Shown here one piece after another: positions 7,225 to 13,919 of a stretch of DNA of 44,759 nucleotides. Both the position numbers and the translations under genes were made by a program. This DNA is from Ruminococcus sp. (GTDB taxonomy: Bacteria > Bacillota > Clostridia > Oscillospirales > Ruminococcaceae): NCBI GenBank assembly GCA_015066745.1, contig SVNW01000025.1:1-44759 (forward strand), in the 5' to 3' direction. Each line of letters begins with the position of its first letter. Position 1 is the stretch's first letter. The notes under the pieces were generated by a model. It had not been told where the DNA came from. It made no database searches and saw only the letters and a list, made by a program, of their open reading frames with translations.

Positions 7225-7912
7225 CTGAAATATTCTGAGTATCTGTAAGTTCTTTATCGCCTATTAATGCAAGCGACAGTTCTGTGAGGTCGGTAAGGTC
7301 AATTGAGCCGTCTGAATTTATATCACCATAGGTTATTGTAGTGTTAACACTCCAGACAGCTGTTATTGCTAAAACCATTCCGCTGTTTTCTAAAGCCTCG
7401 ATAGCCAACTTAGCTGTTTGAGGATAACCGTCTTTCAAATCAAACTGAATATATTGATGAAAACTATCACTCTGTAAATATTCAATATATTCATCTGTGT
7501 AAATAAATTTTGAAGTATTTTTATCTTCTGCATTATAAGCTGTCAGGTCCTGCACATAGATTGCATTATCTACGCCAAAATCTTCCGCTTTCCATTCTTT
7601 ATTCAATTCACTGTACTCATTTTTAACTACAGCTATAATTCCATCGATACCGCCAAGATAATATTTGTCAACCCATTCATTAGAAACAGGTTTTTCTTGT
7701 GAAAATCCATCTTCATTCTTAAAGTTGCTTTCAAAATTCAATATATCTTGAGGAGAATAAAGTGAACAATATACATCTTCTGGATTCTGTCCTCCAAGTG
7801 ACTCAATATCACCATAATACACTCCGGCATTGACATTGATTGAATTTGTTGAAAATAAGCCTGTGAACAATGCAGTTGCCAAAGCTAATGATTTCACTTT
7901 TCTTTTTTCCAT
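7139..7912 (-). CDS. Secreted dockerin protein, paralogue B
   Basis: This 257-aa protein starts at 7912 with the same AGAAAGGTG site and the same signal-peptide start as paralogue A (one residue changed, MEKRKV). The middle is a diverged version of A's unknown domain. The dockerin reads GDINSDGSIDLTDL, LIGDKEL, then DTTKDGNTNLADL. It ends in SF because of the 1-bp insertion relative to A. No enzymatic motif is seen. Separate promoters and terminators for A and B show two independent transcription units made by tandem duplication, not an operon. Confidence 0.85.
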   Translation of the reverse strand: MEKRKVKSLALATALFTGLFSTNSINVNAGVYYGDIESLGGQNPEDVYCSLYSPQDILNFESNFKNEDGFSQEKPVSNEWVDKYYLGGIDGIIAVVKNEYSELNKEWKAEDFGVDNAIYVQDLTAYNAEDKNTSKFIYTDEYIEYLQSDSFHQYIQFDLKDGYPQTAKLAIEALENSGMVLAITAVWSVNTTITYGDINSDGSIDLTDLTELSLALIGDKELTDTQNISADTTKDGNTNLADLARLKQYISLDITSF

Positions 7913-8003
7913 AAAAACATCACCTTTCTTAGAGTTTGAAAATATTACTTACGCAAAAAAATATCAACCTATTTTAAAAAAATGGATACATTTATTTAGT
8001 TCC

Positions 8004-8032
8004 ATTATACCATGAATGATAAACCTATACAA
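8004..8032 (-). promoter_or_regulatory. Promoter of dockerin paralogue B
   Basis: On the minus strand, TTGTAT (8032-8027) and TATAAT (8009-8004) are spaced by 17 bp, with TGG before the -10 (extended -10). Confidence 0.8.
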
Positions 8033-8211
8033 TTGAAAATCATAACAAAAATTTATAATAAACTTTGTTGTAAAATAACCTGATCATAAAATAAGTGGTT
8101 TATAGTATAAATCAGTTCTTATCAATATATATTAAAAAAAATATACTTTTGTAATTAAGAAATATTGTAATAGTTTTTAGTTATAATGTTTTTTTTTGGT
8201 AAAAATACCGA
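8033..8211. other. AT-rich divergent intergenic region
   Basis: This lies between the divergent promoters of paralogue B (-) and the next dockerin gene (+). It is very AT-rich with many A and T runs. I see no open frame, no convincing hairpin and no repeated operator. Confidence 0.6.
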
Positions 8212-8240
8212 TTGATATTGACTTGTCTGTATGATATAAT
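8212..8240 (+). promoter_or_regulatory. Promoter of the GxDxxG-repeat dockerin gene
   Basis: TTGATA (8212-8217) and TATAAT (8235-8240) are spaced by 17 bp, with TGA forming an extended -10. The 5' leader is about 100 nt. Confidence 0.8.
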
Positions 8241-8345
8241 TTTAAGTGTAAAGAAGTATAATCTTTTATTTATTTTTTGATGATGTTGTTTTAACTGGAA
8301 AATATAGTATATGACTTTTTGATAATTTATAAGGAGCTGATTTTT

Positions 8346-9341
8346 ATGAAAAATAAAAAATCTTTGTTAGTGTGTTCGTTAATGTCATTGTCATTAGCAT
8401 TTTCAAATGTTCTTATGACAGTAAATGCTGATGAAGTGCAGAATGTATCTGTAGTTGAAAATACAGCACAGGATATTATCGGATATGATAAGTCCGGAAA
8501 TGCAGTATATGGCGGAGTTTATGATGTTATAGCCGGATTTTCTAAAGACGGTACACCTATCATCGAAACATCTCCTTATAACAGGATAACAGGTGTGCCT
8601 GCGAGTAGAGCAAGCAATGACTTTAAATATGATAGTCTTGGTTTTAAGGTTATCTTTGGTTCGTATGAAGAATTTGAAGGATTTGATGAAAAGGGAAATC
8701 CGATACTTTCTTATGATAAAGGACTATCAGACGGAACGAAAAGTATCCCTCTGATAGCTATCGTTATGGCTTACGATAAAGACGGTGAAAAATGGCTAGC
8801 CGGTATCTGCGACAGAACAATGGGTGTTGATGCGGAAGGTAATCCTGTTATATGGAATTATATTTTCGGTTCTGAACACCTTTCAAAATCCGTTCTCGGA
8901 GTTGATGCTGACGGAAATAAAATATATGGCGGTGTCTATGATGTACTGCTCGGATTTAATGAGGACGGTACACCCGATATTGTGACATCTCCTTATAACA
9001 AAATAACAGGCGTTCCGGAAAATCCTGTAGTTCTTGGCTATGATGATGCAGGGTATGTGATACTTGGTACAGAAGATGAAAAACTTGCCGGATTTGATGA
9101 AAAGGGAAATCCTGTTGTACTTAATGTTTCAGACGATATGAAGATAGCACCGGTTGAAACAGTAGGTGATATTAACGGTGACAGTAAGACCGAACTTACA
9201 GACCTTACCGAATTATCCTTGTATCTTATCGGAGATAAAGAGCTTTCAGACGATGAGTTACTGCGTGCAGATGTAAACCATGATGAAAAAGTAGACCTCG
9301 CCGACCTTGCTACACTTAAAATGAATATAGTAAATCCATAA
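8346..9341 (+). CDS. Secreted dockerin protein built of GxDxxG repeats
   Basis: This 331-aa protein starts at ATG 8346, 9 nt after AAGGAG; an in-frame TTG at 8319 lies upstream of that site. The signal peptide ends near residue 30 (VNA). The body is a tandem of about ten short units of the type G-(Y/F/V)-D-x-x-G-N/T-x-x. Within it, a 40-residue block recurs almost intact at 46-85 and 185-224 (YGGVYDV, DGTP, TSPYN, ITGVP). The C-terminal dockerin has GDINGDSKTELTDL and DVNHDEKVDLADL loops and the LIGDKEL helix also found in paralogues A and B, so these three likely share a cohesin type. There are no catalytic residues I recognise. The repeats suggest a beta-rich binding or spacer domain; this is inference. 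Confidence 0.85.
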   Translation: MKNKKSLLVCSLMSLSLAFSNVLMTVNADEVQNVSVVENTAQDIIGYDKSGNAVYGGVYDVIAGFSKDGTPIIETSPYNRITGVPASRASNDFKYDSLGFKVIFGSYEEFEGFDEKGNPILSYDKGLSDGTKSIPLIAIVMAYDKDGEKWLAGICDRTMGVDAEGNPVIWNYIFGSEHLSKSVLGVDADGNKIYGGVYDVLLGFNEDGTPDIVTSPYNKITGVPENPVVLGYDDAGYVILGTEDEKLAGFDEKGNPVVLNVSDDMKIAPVETVGDINGDSKTELTDLTELSLYLIGDKELSDDELLRADVNHDEKVDLADLATLKMNIVNP

Positions 9342-9352
9342 AAATATAAATC

Positions 9353-9388
9353 ACAAAACCATCGGTAATTTGCCGGTGGTTTTGTTTT
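9353..9388 (+). terminator. Intrinsic terminator
   Basis: A 13-bp stem (9353-9365 with 9373-9385, one G-U pair) around a 7-nt loop is followed by a T-rich tail. Confidence 0.85.
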
Positions 9389-9412
9389 GGGTAAAAAATA
9401 TCATAAAGTGTA

Positions 9413-9442
9413 TGGACAATAACTATACAAATATGGTATAAT
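9413..9442 (+). promoter_or_regulatory. Distal promoter upstream of sufC
   Basis: TGGACA (9413-9418) and TATAAT (9437-9442) are spaced by 18 bp, and TGG precedes the -10. A second promoter lies about 100 bp further on, so transcription from here gives a longer leader containing GGGGGG at 9474-9479 and a short GCTTA/TAAGC hairpin. Confidence 0.6.
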
Positions 9443-9521
9443 TAGAAACAGAAGAAAGATTTTTTGTGTTATTGGGGGGCTTATTTCACAGTAAGCAGTA
9501 AGCTAAAATTTTGTAAATTTT

Positions 9522-9550
9522 TTGACATTTAATTATATATGTGTTATACT
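9522..9550 (+). promoter_or_regulatory. Proximal promoter of the suf-type genes
   Basis: A perfect TTGACA (9522-9527) and TATACT (9545-9550) are spaced by 17 bp, about 95 bp upstream of the ATPase start codon. Confidence 0.8.
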
Positions 9551-9644
9551 ATATAAGGTTATGTTTAACGTAAATTTTTTATAAAGTTTTGGTACATAAT
9601 AAATTAAAGGGAAATTAAAATAAAATTTTGAAAGGCGGAATACG

Positions 9645-10364
9645 ATGCTGGAGCTTAAAGATATCCGATGGACTACTGAAGATGGTGAAGAAATTTTAAA
9701 AGGGATAAACCTTTCAGTTCCTGACGGAAAGCTTACTGTTGTTACCGGACCTAACGGAGGCGGAAAGACCTCTCTTGCTAAGGTAGTAGCAGGACTTTAC
9801 AAGGCGTCAGACGGAAAAATATTTATAGATGACAATGATATAACCGACTGGAGCATAACAGAACGTTCCAAAAACGGAATAGCATATGCTTTTCAGCAAC
9901 CTGTAAGATTTAAAGGTCTTACAGTAAGAGATCTTCTTGAAATATCCGCAGAAAGAACTCTGTCAAGTGTTGAGATCTGTTCACTTCTCAGCGAAGTAGG
10001 TCTTTGCGGACGTGAATATATGGACAGAGAAGCAGATGCAAGTCTTTCAGGCGGTGAAAGCAAGAGAATAGAAATAGCTACCGTACTTGCAAGAAAAAAT
10101 GCGAAGATGCTTGTTTTTGATGAACCTGAGGCAGGTATAGATCTGTGGAGTTTTACAAATCTTATCAAAGCTTTTGAAGAGATAAAGACTGACCATTCAC
10201 GTTCACTTCTTATAATCTCTCATCAGGAAAGAATAATGAATATTGCCGATTATATCGCAGTAGTTGCCGATGGTAAAGTAAGCCGTATGGGAACAAGGGA
10301 AGAAATACTTCCTACGCTTATGAATGAAACAGGCAGTGCATGCTGTTCACTCAGAAATAAATAA
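9645..10364 (+). CDS. sufC: Fe-S cluster assembly ATPase SufC (minimal SUF type)
   Basis: This 239-aa soluble ABC ATPase starts at ATG 9645 after GAAAGGCGG. Walker A GPNGGGKT is at 35-42, the Q-loop AFQQP lies near 84-88, the signature is LSGGE, and Walker B reads MLVFDEPEAGIDL. DEPEAGID with the S-K-R-I-E pattern after the signature is typical of SufC rather than of importers. SufC powers the SufB/D scaffold that assembles iron-sulfur clusters in the cytoplasm. The partner follows 21 bp downstream. No SufS, SufU or full-length SufB/D is adjacent, which fits the minimal two-gene SUF (SmsCB-like) arrangement known from anaerobes. Confidence 0.88.
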   Translation: MLELKDIRWTTEDGEEILKGINLSVPDGKLTVVTGPNGGGKTSLAKVVAGLYKASDGKIFIDDNDITDWSITERSKNGIAYAFQQPVRFKGLTVRDLLEISAERTLSSVEICSLLSEVGLCGREYMDREADASLSGGESKRIEIATVLARKNAKMLVFDEPEAGIDLWSFTNLIKAFEEIKTDHSRSLLIISHQERIMNIADYIAVVADGKVSRMGTREEILPTLMNETGSACCSLRNK

Positions 10365-10385
10365 GAAAGGTAGTTTGAAAAGATT

Positions 10386-11303
10386 ATGAACGATATTACA
10401 CAAACTCTGCTCGGTGTTGTTTCTGACTGGGACGGAAGTTACAAGGGCGCATACAATATACGTGAAGACGGAGGTTGCGCAGGAAGACAGTCATCAGAAA
10501 ATATAAAAATAGAATCCAAAAATGACAATCCCGGAATAGTTATCAGGGTAAGTTCAAAAGCACAGCAGGAAACAGTCTATATACCGGCGTGTGTTACACA
10601 TTCGGGTGTAAGTGACCTGGTTTATAATGATTTTATTATAGAAGACGGTGCAGATGTTATAATCGTTGCAGGGTGCGGTGTTCATTCTGACGGCGAGGAA
10701 GAAGCACGTCACAACGGTATTCACAGATTTTTCATCGGAAAAAATGCAAAAGTTCTTTACAAGGAAAAACACGTAGGTACAGGAAACGGTGAAGGCGCAA
10801 AGCGTATCGACCCTGTTACCGATATCGAGATGCAGGAAGGTTCATATATGGAGATGGACACAATGCAGATAAGCGGTGTTACATCAACAAACAGACTTAC
10901 TACTGCCAAACTCGGTGCAGGAGCCAAACTTGTTATTCACGAAAGACTCCTTACTGATAATGACGAAAAAGCAAAGTCTGACTTCAAAGTTGACCTTGAC
11001 GGCGAAGATTCAAGTGTTGACCTTGTTTCACGTTCAGTTGCAAAGGGAAATTCATATCAGGAATTTTATTCTACACTAAACGGAAACAACAAGTGTACAG
11101 GACATTCCGAATGTGACGGTATCCTTTCAGAAAACGGAAAAGTTATAGCAGTTCCTGCTCTGTACGCAGCAAATATAGATGCCTCACTCATACACGAAGC
11201 AGCTATAGGAAAGATCGCAGGAGAACAGATCATAAAATTATGTACTCTCGGACTTACTGAAGAAGAAGCGGAGAGAAAGATAATAGACGGATTTTTGAAG
11301 TAA
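10386..11303 (+). CDS. Minimal SufB/SufD-type scaffold protein
   Basis: This 305-aa protein starts at ATG 10386, directly after sufC. It has the repetitive strand pattern of the SufB/SufD beta-helix and the family's C-terminal region (CTGHSECDGIL, then IHEAAIGKI..E). It is much shorter than classical SufB (about 470 aa) because the N-terminal extension is absent. Cys and His residues in the C-terminal core and the conserved HEAAIG segment are kept, compatible with cluster binding. With SufC it should form a two-protein scaffold complex. It could be called SmsB in recent usage; I infer that from size and context only. Confidence 0.85.
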   Translation: MNDITQTLLGVVSDWDGSYKGAYNIREDGGCAGRQSSENIKIESKNDNPGIVIRVSSKAQQETVYIPACVTHSGVSDLVYNDFIIEDGADVIIVAGCGVHSDGEEEARHNGIHRFFIGKNAKVLYKEKHVGTGNGEGAKRIDPVTDIEMQEGSYMEMDTMQISGVTSTNRLTTAKLGAGAKLVIHERLLTDNDEKAKSDFKVDLDGEDSSVDLVSRSVAKGNSYQEFYSTLNGNNKCTGHSECDGILSENGKVIAVPALYAANIDASLIHEAAIGKIAGEQIIKLCTLGLTEEEAERKIIDGFLK

Positions 11304-11322
11304 CAGATCAGAGGTTATTATT

Positions 11323-11580
11323 ATGTTGAAAATAGTTATAAAATCAGAAGGCATGATGTGTGCAATGTGCGAATCACATATGAATGATGCTTTTTCAAAA
11401 GATTTTCAGATAAAGAAAATAACATCAAGTCATGGTGAAGGGCAGACCGTCATCATTTCGGAAAATGATATAAGCGATGACAAGGTAAAGGAAACTGTTG
11501 AAAAAGCAGGTTATAAGTTTATATCTGTTTCAAGAGAACCATACGAAAAGAAAGGTATATTATCTTTTCTTTCAAAATAA
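11323..11580 (+). CDS. Small HMA-like metal-binding protein
   Basis: This 85-aa protein starts at ATG 11323. It looks like a heavy-metal-associated domain with the metal loop MMCAMC at residues 11-16 (CxxC) and a ferredoxin-like beta-alpha-beta pattern ending in AGYKFISV. The last 12 residues are a basic/hydrophobic tail. It lies 19 bp after the SufB-like gene and is probably co-transcribed. The role may be metal delivery or handling; the metal is not evident. Confidence 0.7.
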   Translation: MLKIVIKSEGMMCAMCESHMNDAFSKDFQIKKITSSHGEGQTVIISENDISDDKVKETVEKAGYKFISVSREPYEKKGILSFLSK

Positions 11581-11588
11581 GAGTTAAG

Positions 11589-11629
11589 GTAAAACGCAGT
11601 TTTCGCCATAGTCGGAGATTGCGTTTTAC
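11589..11629 (+). promoter_or_regulatory. Hairpin before the Gx transporter gene
   Basis: A perfect 10-bp stem (GTAAAACGCA at 11589-11598, TGCGTTTTAC at 11620-11629) has a 21-nt loop and ends about 11 nt before the ribosome binding site of the next gene. It lacks a good T run, so it may be a weak terminator, an RNA-stability element or an attenuator. Confidence 0.45.
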
Positions 11630-11655
11630 TTGTGATTTACGGAGGAATAAAAAAA

Positions 11656-12150
11656 TTGAATACCAGGAAACTTACAAAGTTATCTCTTCTCACTGCGATA
11701 GCACTGATAATATTTATTATAGAGATGAGATTGCCTGACCTTTCGGGTATCCCCGGAGTTAAGTTAGGGTTAGCTAACATAATAACAGTATACGCACTGT
11801 ATCACTTCAAAGCTTACGAAGTTGCGATGGTGGTATTTGTACGAATTTTACTAGGTTCTGTATTTGGCGGAAATATGTCTGCTATGATTTACAGTTTATC
11901 GGGTGCGGTTTTGTGTCTTGCAGGAATGATATTTCTTAAAAAAATAATAAATGAAAAATATATCTGGCTTTCAAGTGTTGCAGGAGCTATACTTCACAAC
12001 ACCGGGCAGATACTGGCGGCAATGGCGGTAACACGTTCAACTGCAGTGTTTGCATATTATCCGGTACTGGTAGTGTCAGGGTGCATAGCAGGTGCATTTA
12101 CAGGAATATGTGCAAGTATCCTTATAAAAAGAGTGGGAGATAAAATTTGA
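11656..12150 (+). CDS. Gx transporter family membrane protein (Hpre_diP_synt_I type)
   Basis: This 164-aa protein most likely starts at TTG 11656, 9 nt after GGAGGA; an upstream in-frame GTG at 11632 would place that site inside the coding region. It has about five hydrophobic segments. The PDLSGIPGVKLGLANI segment, followed by ALYHF, is characteristic of the family historically called heptaprenyl diphosphate synthase component I and now seen as an ECF-like S-component. The substrate is unknown. It follows the HMA-like gene, which may hint at metal or isoprenoid-linked physiology, but that is inference. Confidence 0.8.
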   Translation: MNTRKLTKLSLLTAIALIIFIIEMRLPDLSGIPGVKLGLANIITVYALYHFKAYEVAMVVFVRILLGSVFGGNMSAMIYSLSGAVLCLAGMIFLKKIINEKYIWLSSVAGAILHNTGQILAAMAVTRSTAVFAYYPVLVVSGCIAGAFTGICASILIKRVGDKI

Positions 12151-12167
12151 TTTTTTTGAAAAAAGTA

Positions 12168-12196
12168 TTGACAAATATAAATAGATATGATATTAT
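12168..12196 (+). promoter_or_regulatory. Promoter of the DUF2325 gene
   Basis: A perfect TTGACA (12168-12173) and TATTAT (12191-12196) are spaced by 17 bp. Two operator-like repeats begin 8 bp after the -10, over the expected transcription start. Confidence 0.8.
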
Positions 12197-12203
12197 AATA
12201 TCA

Positions 12204-12240
12204 GTAAGCAGATGCTAACCGTTGGTAAGTGTGTGCTAAC
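12204..12240 (+). promoter_or_regulatory. Tandem operator-like elements GTWAG-N6-CTAAC (two copies)
   Basis: GTAAGCAGATGCTAAC (12204-12219) and GTAAGTGTGTGCTAAC (12225-12240) are imperfect 16-bp palindromes set 21 bp apart, two helical turns. The same architecture occurs once more before the DUF3793 gene. The position over the start site suggests repression. The genes involved suggest an iron-sensing DtxR/IdeR- or Fur-type regulator; the half-site GTTAG/CTAAC resembles the core of IdeR sites but with wider spacing. Confidence 0.6.
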
Positions 12241-12283
12241 TCAATAATTTAAGTCTATTTATTTTTTAGTCCGGAGGGAAACT

Positions 12284-12565
12284 ATGAGTGTAGTTGTAGT
12301 TGGTGGAAACGACCGTATGGCATCACGTTATAAGGAGATATGCGGTAATTACAATTGTAAAGCAAAAGTATTTACACAGATGCCTGCAAACTTTGAAAAC
12401 AAGATCGGTAACCCTGACCTTGTAGTCGTTTTTACAAATACTTGTTCACACAAAATGGTGATGAGAGTAAACAGCAGGGCAGATAAGCATGATATTGCAG
12501 TTGAAAAGATACATAGTGCCAGTGCTACTGCTTTGAAAAATGTACTCGAAAAGTATTGTAACTGA
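12284..12565 (+). CDS. DUF2325 family protein
   Basis: This 93-aa cytoplasmic protein starts at ATG 12284 after a CCGGAGGG site. It starts SVVVVGGNDRM and contains VVFTNTCSHKM followed by a Lys/His stretch and a small helical end, the typical DUF2325 layout of a small Rossmann-like fold with a conserved Cys-Ser-His. The biochemical role of the family is unknown. It often neighbours metal or redox genes, and here it shares operator-like elements with DUF3793 and flavodoxin. Confidence 0.8.
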   Translation: MSVVVVGGNDRMASRYKEICGNYNCKAKVFTQMPANFENKIGNPDLVVVFTNTCSHKMVMRVNSRADKHDIAVEKIHSASATALKNVLEKYCN

Positions 12566-12568
12566 TAA

Positions 12569-12593
12569 ATGCGAGAATATCGCATAATTTTTT
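12569..12593 (+). terminator. Weak intrinsic terminator
   Basis: A 6-bp stem (ATGCGA at 12569-12574, TCGCAT at 12580-12585) is followed by AATTTTTT. It would give partial termination between DUF2325 and DUF3793. Confidence 0.55.
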
Positions 12594-12602
12594 AAGTCAT
12601 AA

Positions 12603-12618
12603 GTTAGATATAACTAAC
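12603..12618 (+). promoter_or_regulatory. Operator-like element GTTAG-N6-CTAAC
   Basis: GTTAGATATAACTAAC has perfect 5-bp inverted arms and matches the two elements at 12204-12240 in length and arms. It lies 17 bp upstream of the DUF3793 start codon, next to the ribosome binding site. Confidence 0.6.
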
Positions 12619-12635
12619 TGAAAAGGAGGAAGAAC

Positions 12636-13208
12636 ATGATGTGTTCTGAATGCAGAAATTTTGAAATGAAACTTGCAAATCATTCAGCTCCTTCATTGCT
12701 TGGAGTAAAGTGCGCAAATCTTATTTCACTTAATAAACACGAATTTAATGTTGAAGAACAGTTGGAGCGTTTCAACAGCAAGGCAGTAAATAAAGGACTG
12801 AAGATCGAACAGTTGTGTTCCTGTGAAAATCATGTTCTTATCTTCCTGTACAATGAAAAAATGCTCGGAGACAGACTGGCACTTGCTGAAAACAGAAAAA
12901 TACTCAGCAGTTACGGATATGCAGAAGATATGTCGCTTGGTGACTGTCTGAAAAGACTGTCCGAAAGAATAGGTGCTCATGGTGAGTTCCCGCATGAAAT
13001 AGGTGTTTTTCTCGGTTATCCGCCCGAAGATGTCAGAGGTTTTATAGAAAACAAAGGCAAAAACTTTAAGTTTTGTGGAAGCTGGAAAGTTTATGGTGAT
13101 GTAAACCGTGCAAGAAGACTTTTTGATAACTATGATAAGTGCAGAAAATTTCTGTGCAATAAATTAGATATGGGTTATGATATATATCGTGCCCTGAAGA
13201 TTTCTTAG
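12636..13208 (+). CDS. DUF3793 family protein
   Basis: This 190-aa soluble protein starts at ATG 12636 after AAAGGAGGAAG. Recognisable family features are LLGVKCANLISL near the N-terminus, HEIGVFLGYPPEDV..F in the middle and FCGSWKVYGD followed by a Cys-containing C-terminal helix. In gut Firmicutes, DUF3793 is commonly next to flavodoxin and ferrous-iron transport genes, as here with flavodoxin 16 bp downstream. The function is unknown; a heme- or iron-linked role is inference. FeoA and FeoB are not in this window. Confidence 0.8.
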   Translation: MMCSECRNFEMKLANHSAPSLLGVKCANLISLNKHEFNVEEQLERFNSKAVNKGLKIEQLCSCENHVLIFLYNEKMLGDRLALAENRKILSSYGYAEDMSLGDCLKRLSERIGAHGEFPHEIGVFLGYPPEDVRGFIENKGKNFKFCGSWKVYGDVNRARRLFDNYDKCRKFLCNKLDMGYDIYRALKIS

Positions 13209-13224
13209 AGGAGGAGTTATTTTA

Positions 13225-13632
13225 ATGAAAGCAGCAGTAATTTACTGGAGCGGTACAGGTAATACCGAACAGATGGCAAAAGCTGTAGCAGAAGGCGCTA
13301 ACGCAGAACTGTTTACGGTATCTCAGTTTAGTGGCAGTGTTGATGACTATGATGCCATTGCATTCGGTTGTCCTGCAATGGGAGCAGAAGTTCTCGAAGA
13401 AGATGAGTTTGAACCGTTTTTTACAGCAAATGAGGGCAAACTCAGCGGTAAAAAAATCGCATTGTTCGGCTCATACGGCTGGGGTGATGGCGAATGGATG
13501 AGAGAATGGGTGAAACGTTGCACTGACAACGGCATTTCAATAGTAAATGGCGAAGGTCTTATGGCAAACGAATCACCAAATGACGATGACCTTGCAAAAT
13601 GCAAGGAACTTGGCGAAACTCTTGTAAAATAA
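13225..13632 (+). CDS. Flavodoxin
   Basis: This 135-aa protein starts at ATG 13225 behind GAGGAGGAG. The FMN phosphate loop WSGTGNTEQMA is at residues 9-19. The later FMN-contact segments (FGCPAMGAE and FGSYGWGDGEWM) are in the right places. It is a short-chain flavodoxin, an electron carrier that replaces ferredoxin when iron is limiting. Its position behind DUF3793 and the shared upstream element fits iron-responsive control. Confidence 0.92.
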   Translation: MKAAVIYWSGTGNTEQMAKAVAEGANAELFTVSQFSGSVDDYDAIAFGCPAMGAEVLEEDEFEPFFTANEGKLSGKKIALFGSYGWGDGEWMREWVKRCTDNGISIVNGEGLMANESPNDDDLAKCKELGETLVK

Positions 13633-13767
13633 AATTTTTCTTCTATTATTATTAATATGCACCGCTCTGACATAGTCAGCAGATGTGCAAAGCAATAATA
13701 TAATCAAAAAAATCAAGCATCTTCTTTTTAATTTCCCTTTATTTTTTATGTATAATCATACAAAAAA
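13633..13767. other. Intergenic region with a small imperfect hairpin
   Basis: There is no gene here. A symmetric structure spans 13659-13688: GCAC/GTGC outer arms and CTGAC-ATA-GTCAG inner arms, without a T run, followed by AT-rich sequence. It could be an RNA 3'-end structure of the flavodoxin transcript. Confidence 0.45.
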
Positions 13768-13807
13768 ATCGATGAGTGCAGAACAAATGCATTTCATCGG
13801 TTTTTTG
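13768..13807. terminator. Terminator-like hairpin between convergent genes
   Basis: CGATGA-GTGCA and TGCA-TTTCATCG pair around a short loop, with A runs before and T runs after. It can act on either strand. Confidence 0.75.
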
Positions 13808-13864
13808 TTTTTAAAAAAATTATGTGTTAATTGACTATGTATCTTGAAAAAATAACAGTTAATA

Positions 13865-13903
13865 CAAAAAACCTCTCCGAAAACAAATTCGGGGAGGTTT
13901 TTG
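13865..13903. terminator. Bidirectional terminator, mainly for the decarboxylase beta gene
   Basis: A 10-bp stem (CCTCTCCGAA at 13872-13881, TTCGGGGAGG at 13888-13897, one G-U pair) is flanked by A and T runs. On the minus strand it lies 17 bp after the stop codon of the decarboxylase gene. Confidence 0.85.
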
Positions 13904-13919
13904 ATATCTTAAATATAAA

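Noticed and set aside
6000-7929. Direct repeats considered as ends of an insertion sequence or composite element
   Set aside because: They contain the dockerin coding end and terminator, no transposase lies between them, and no target-site duplication is visible. Tandem gene duplication with conversion explains them.
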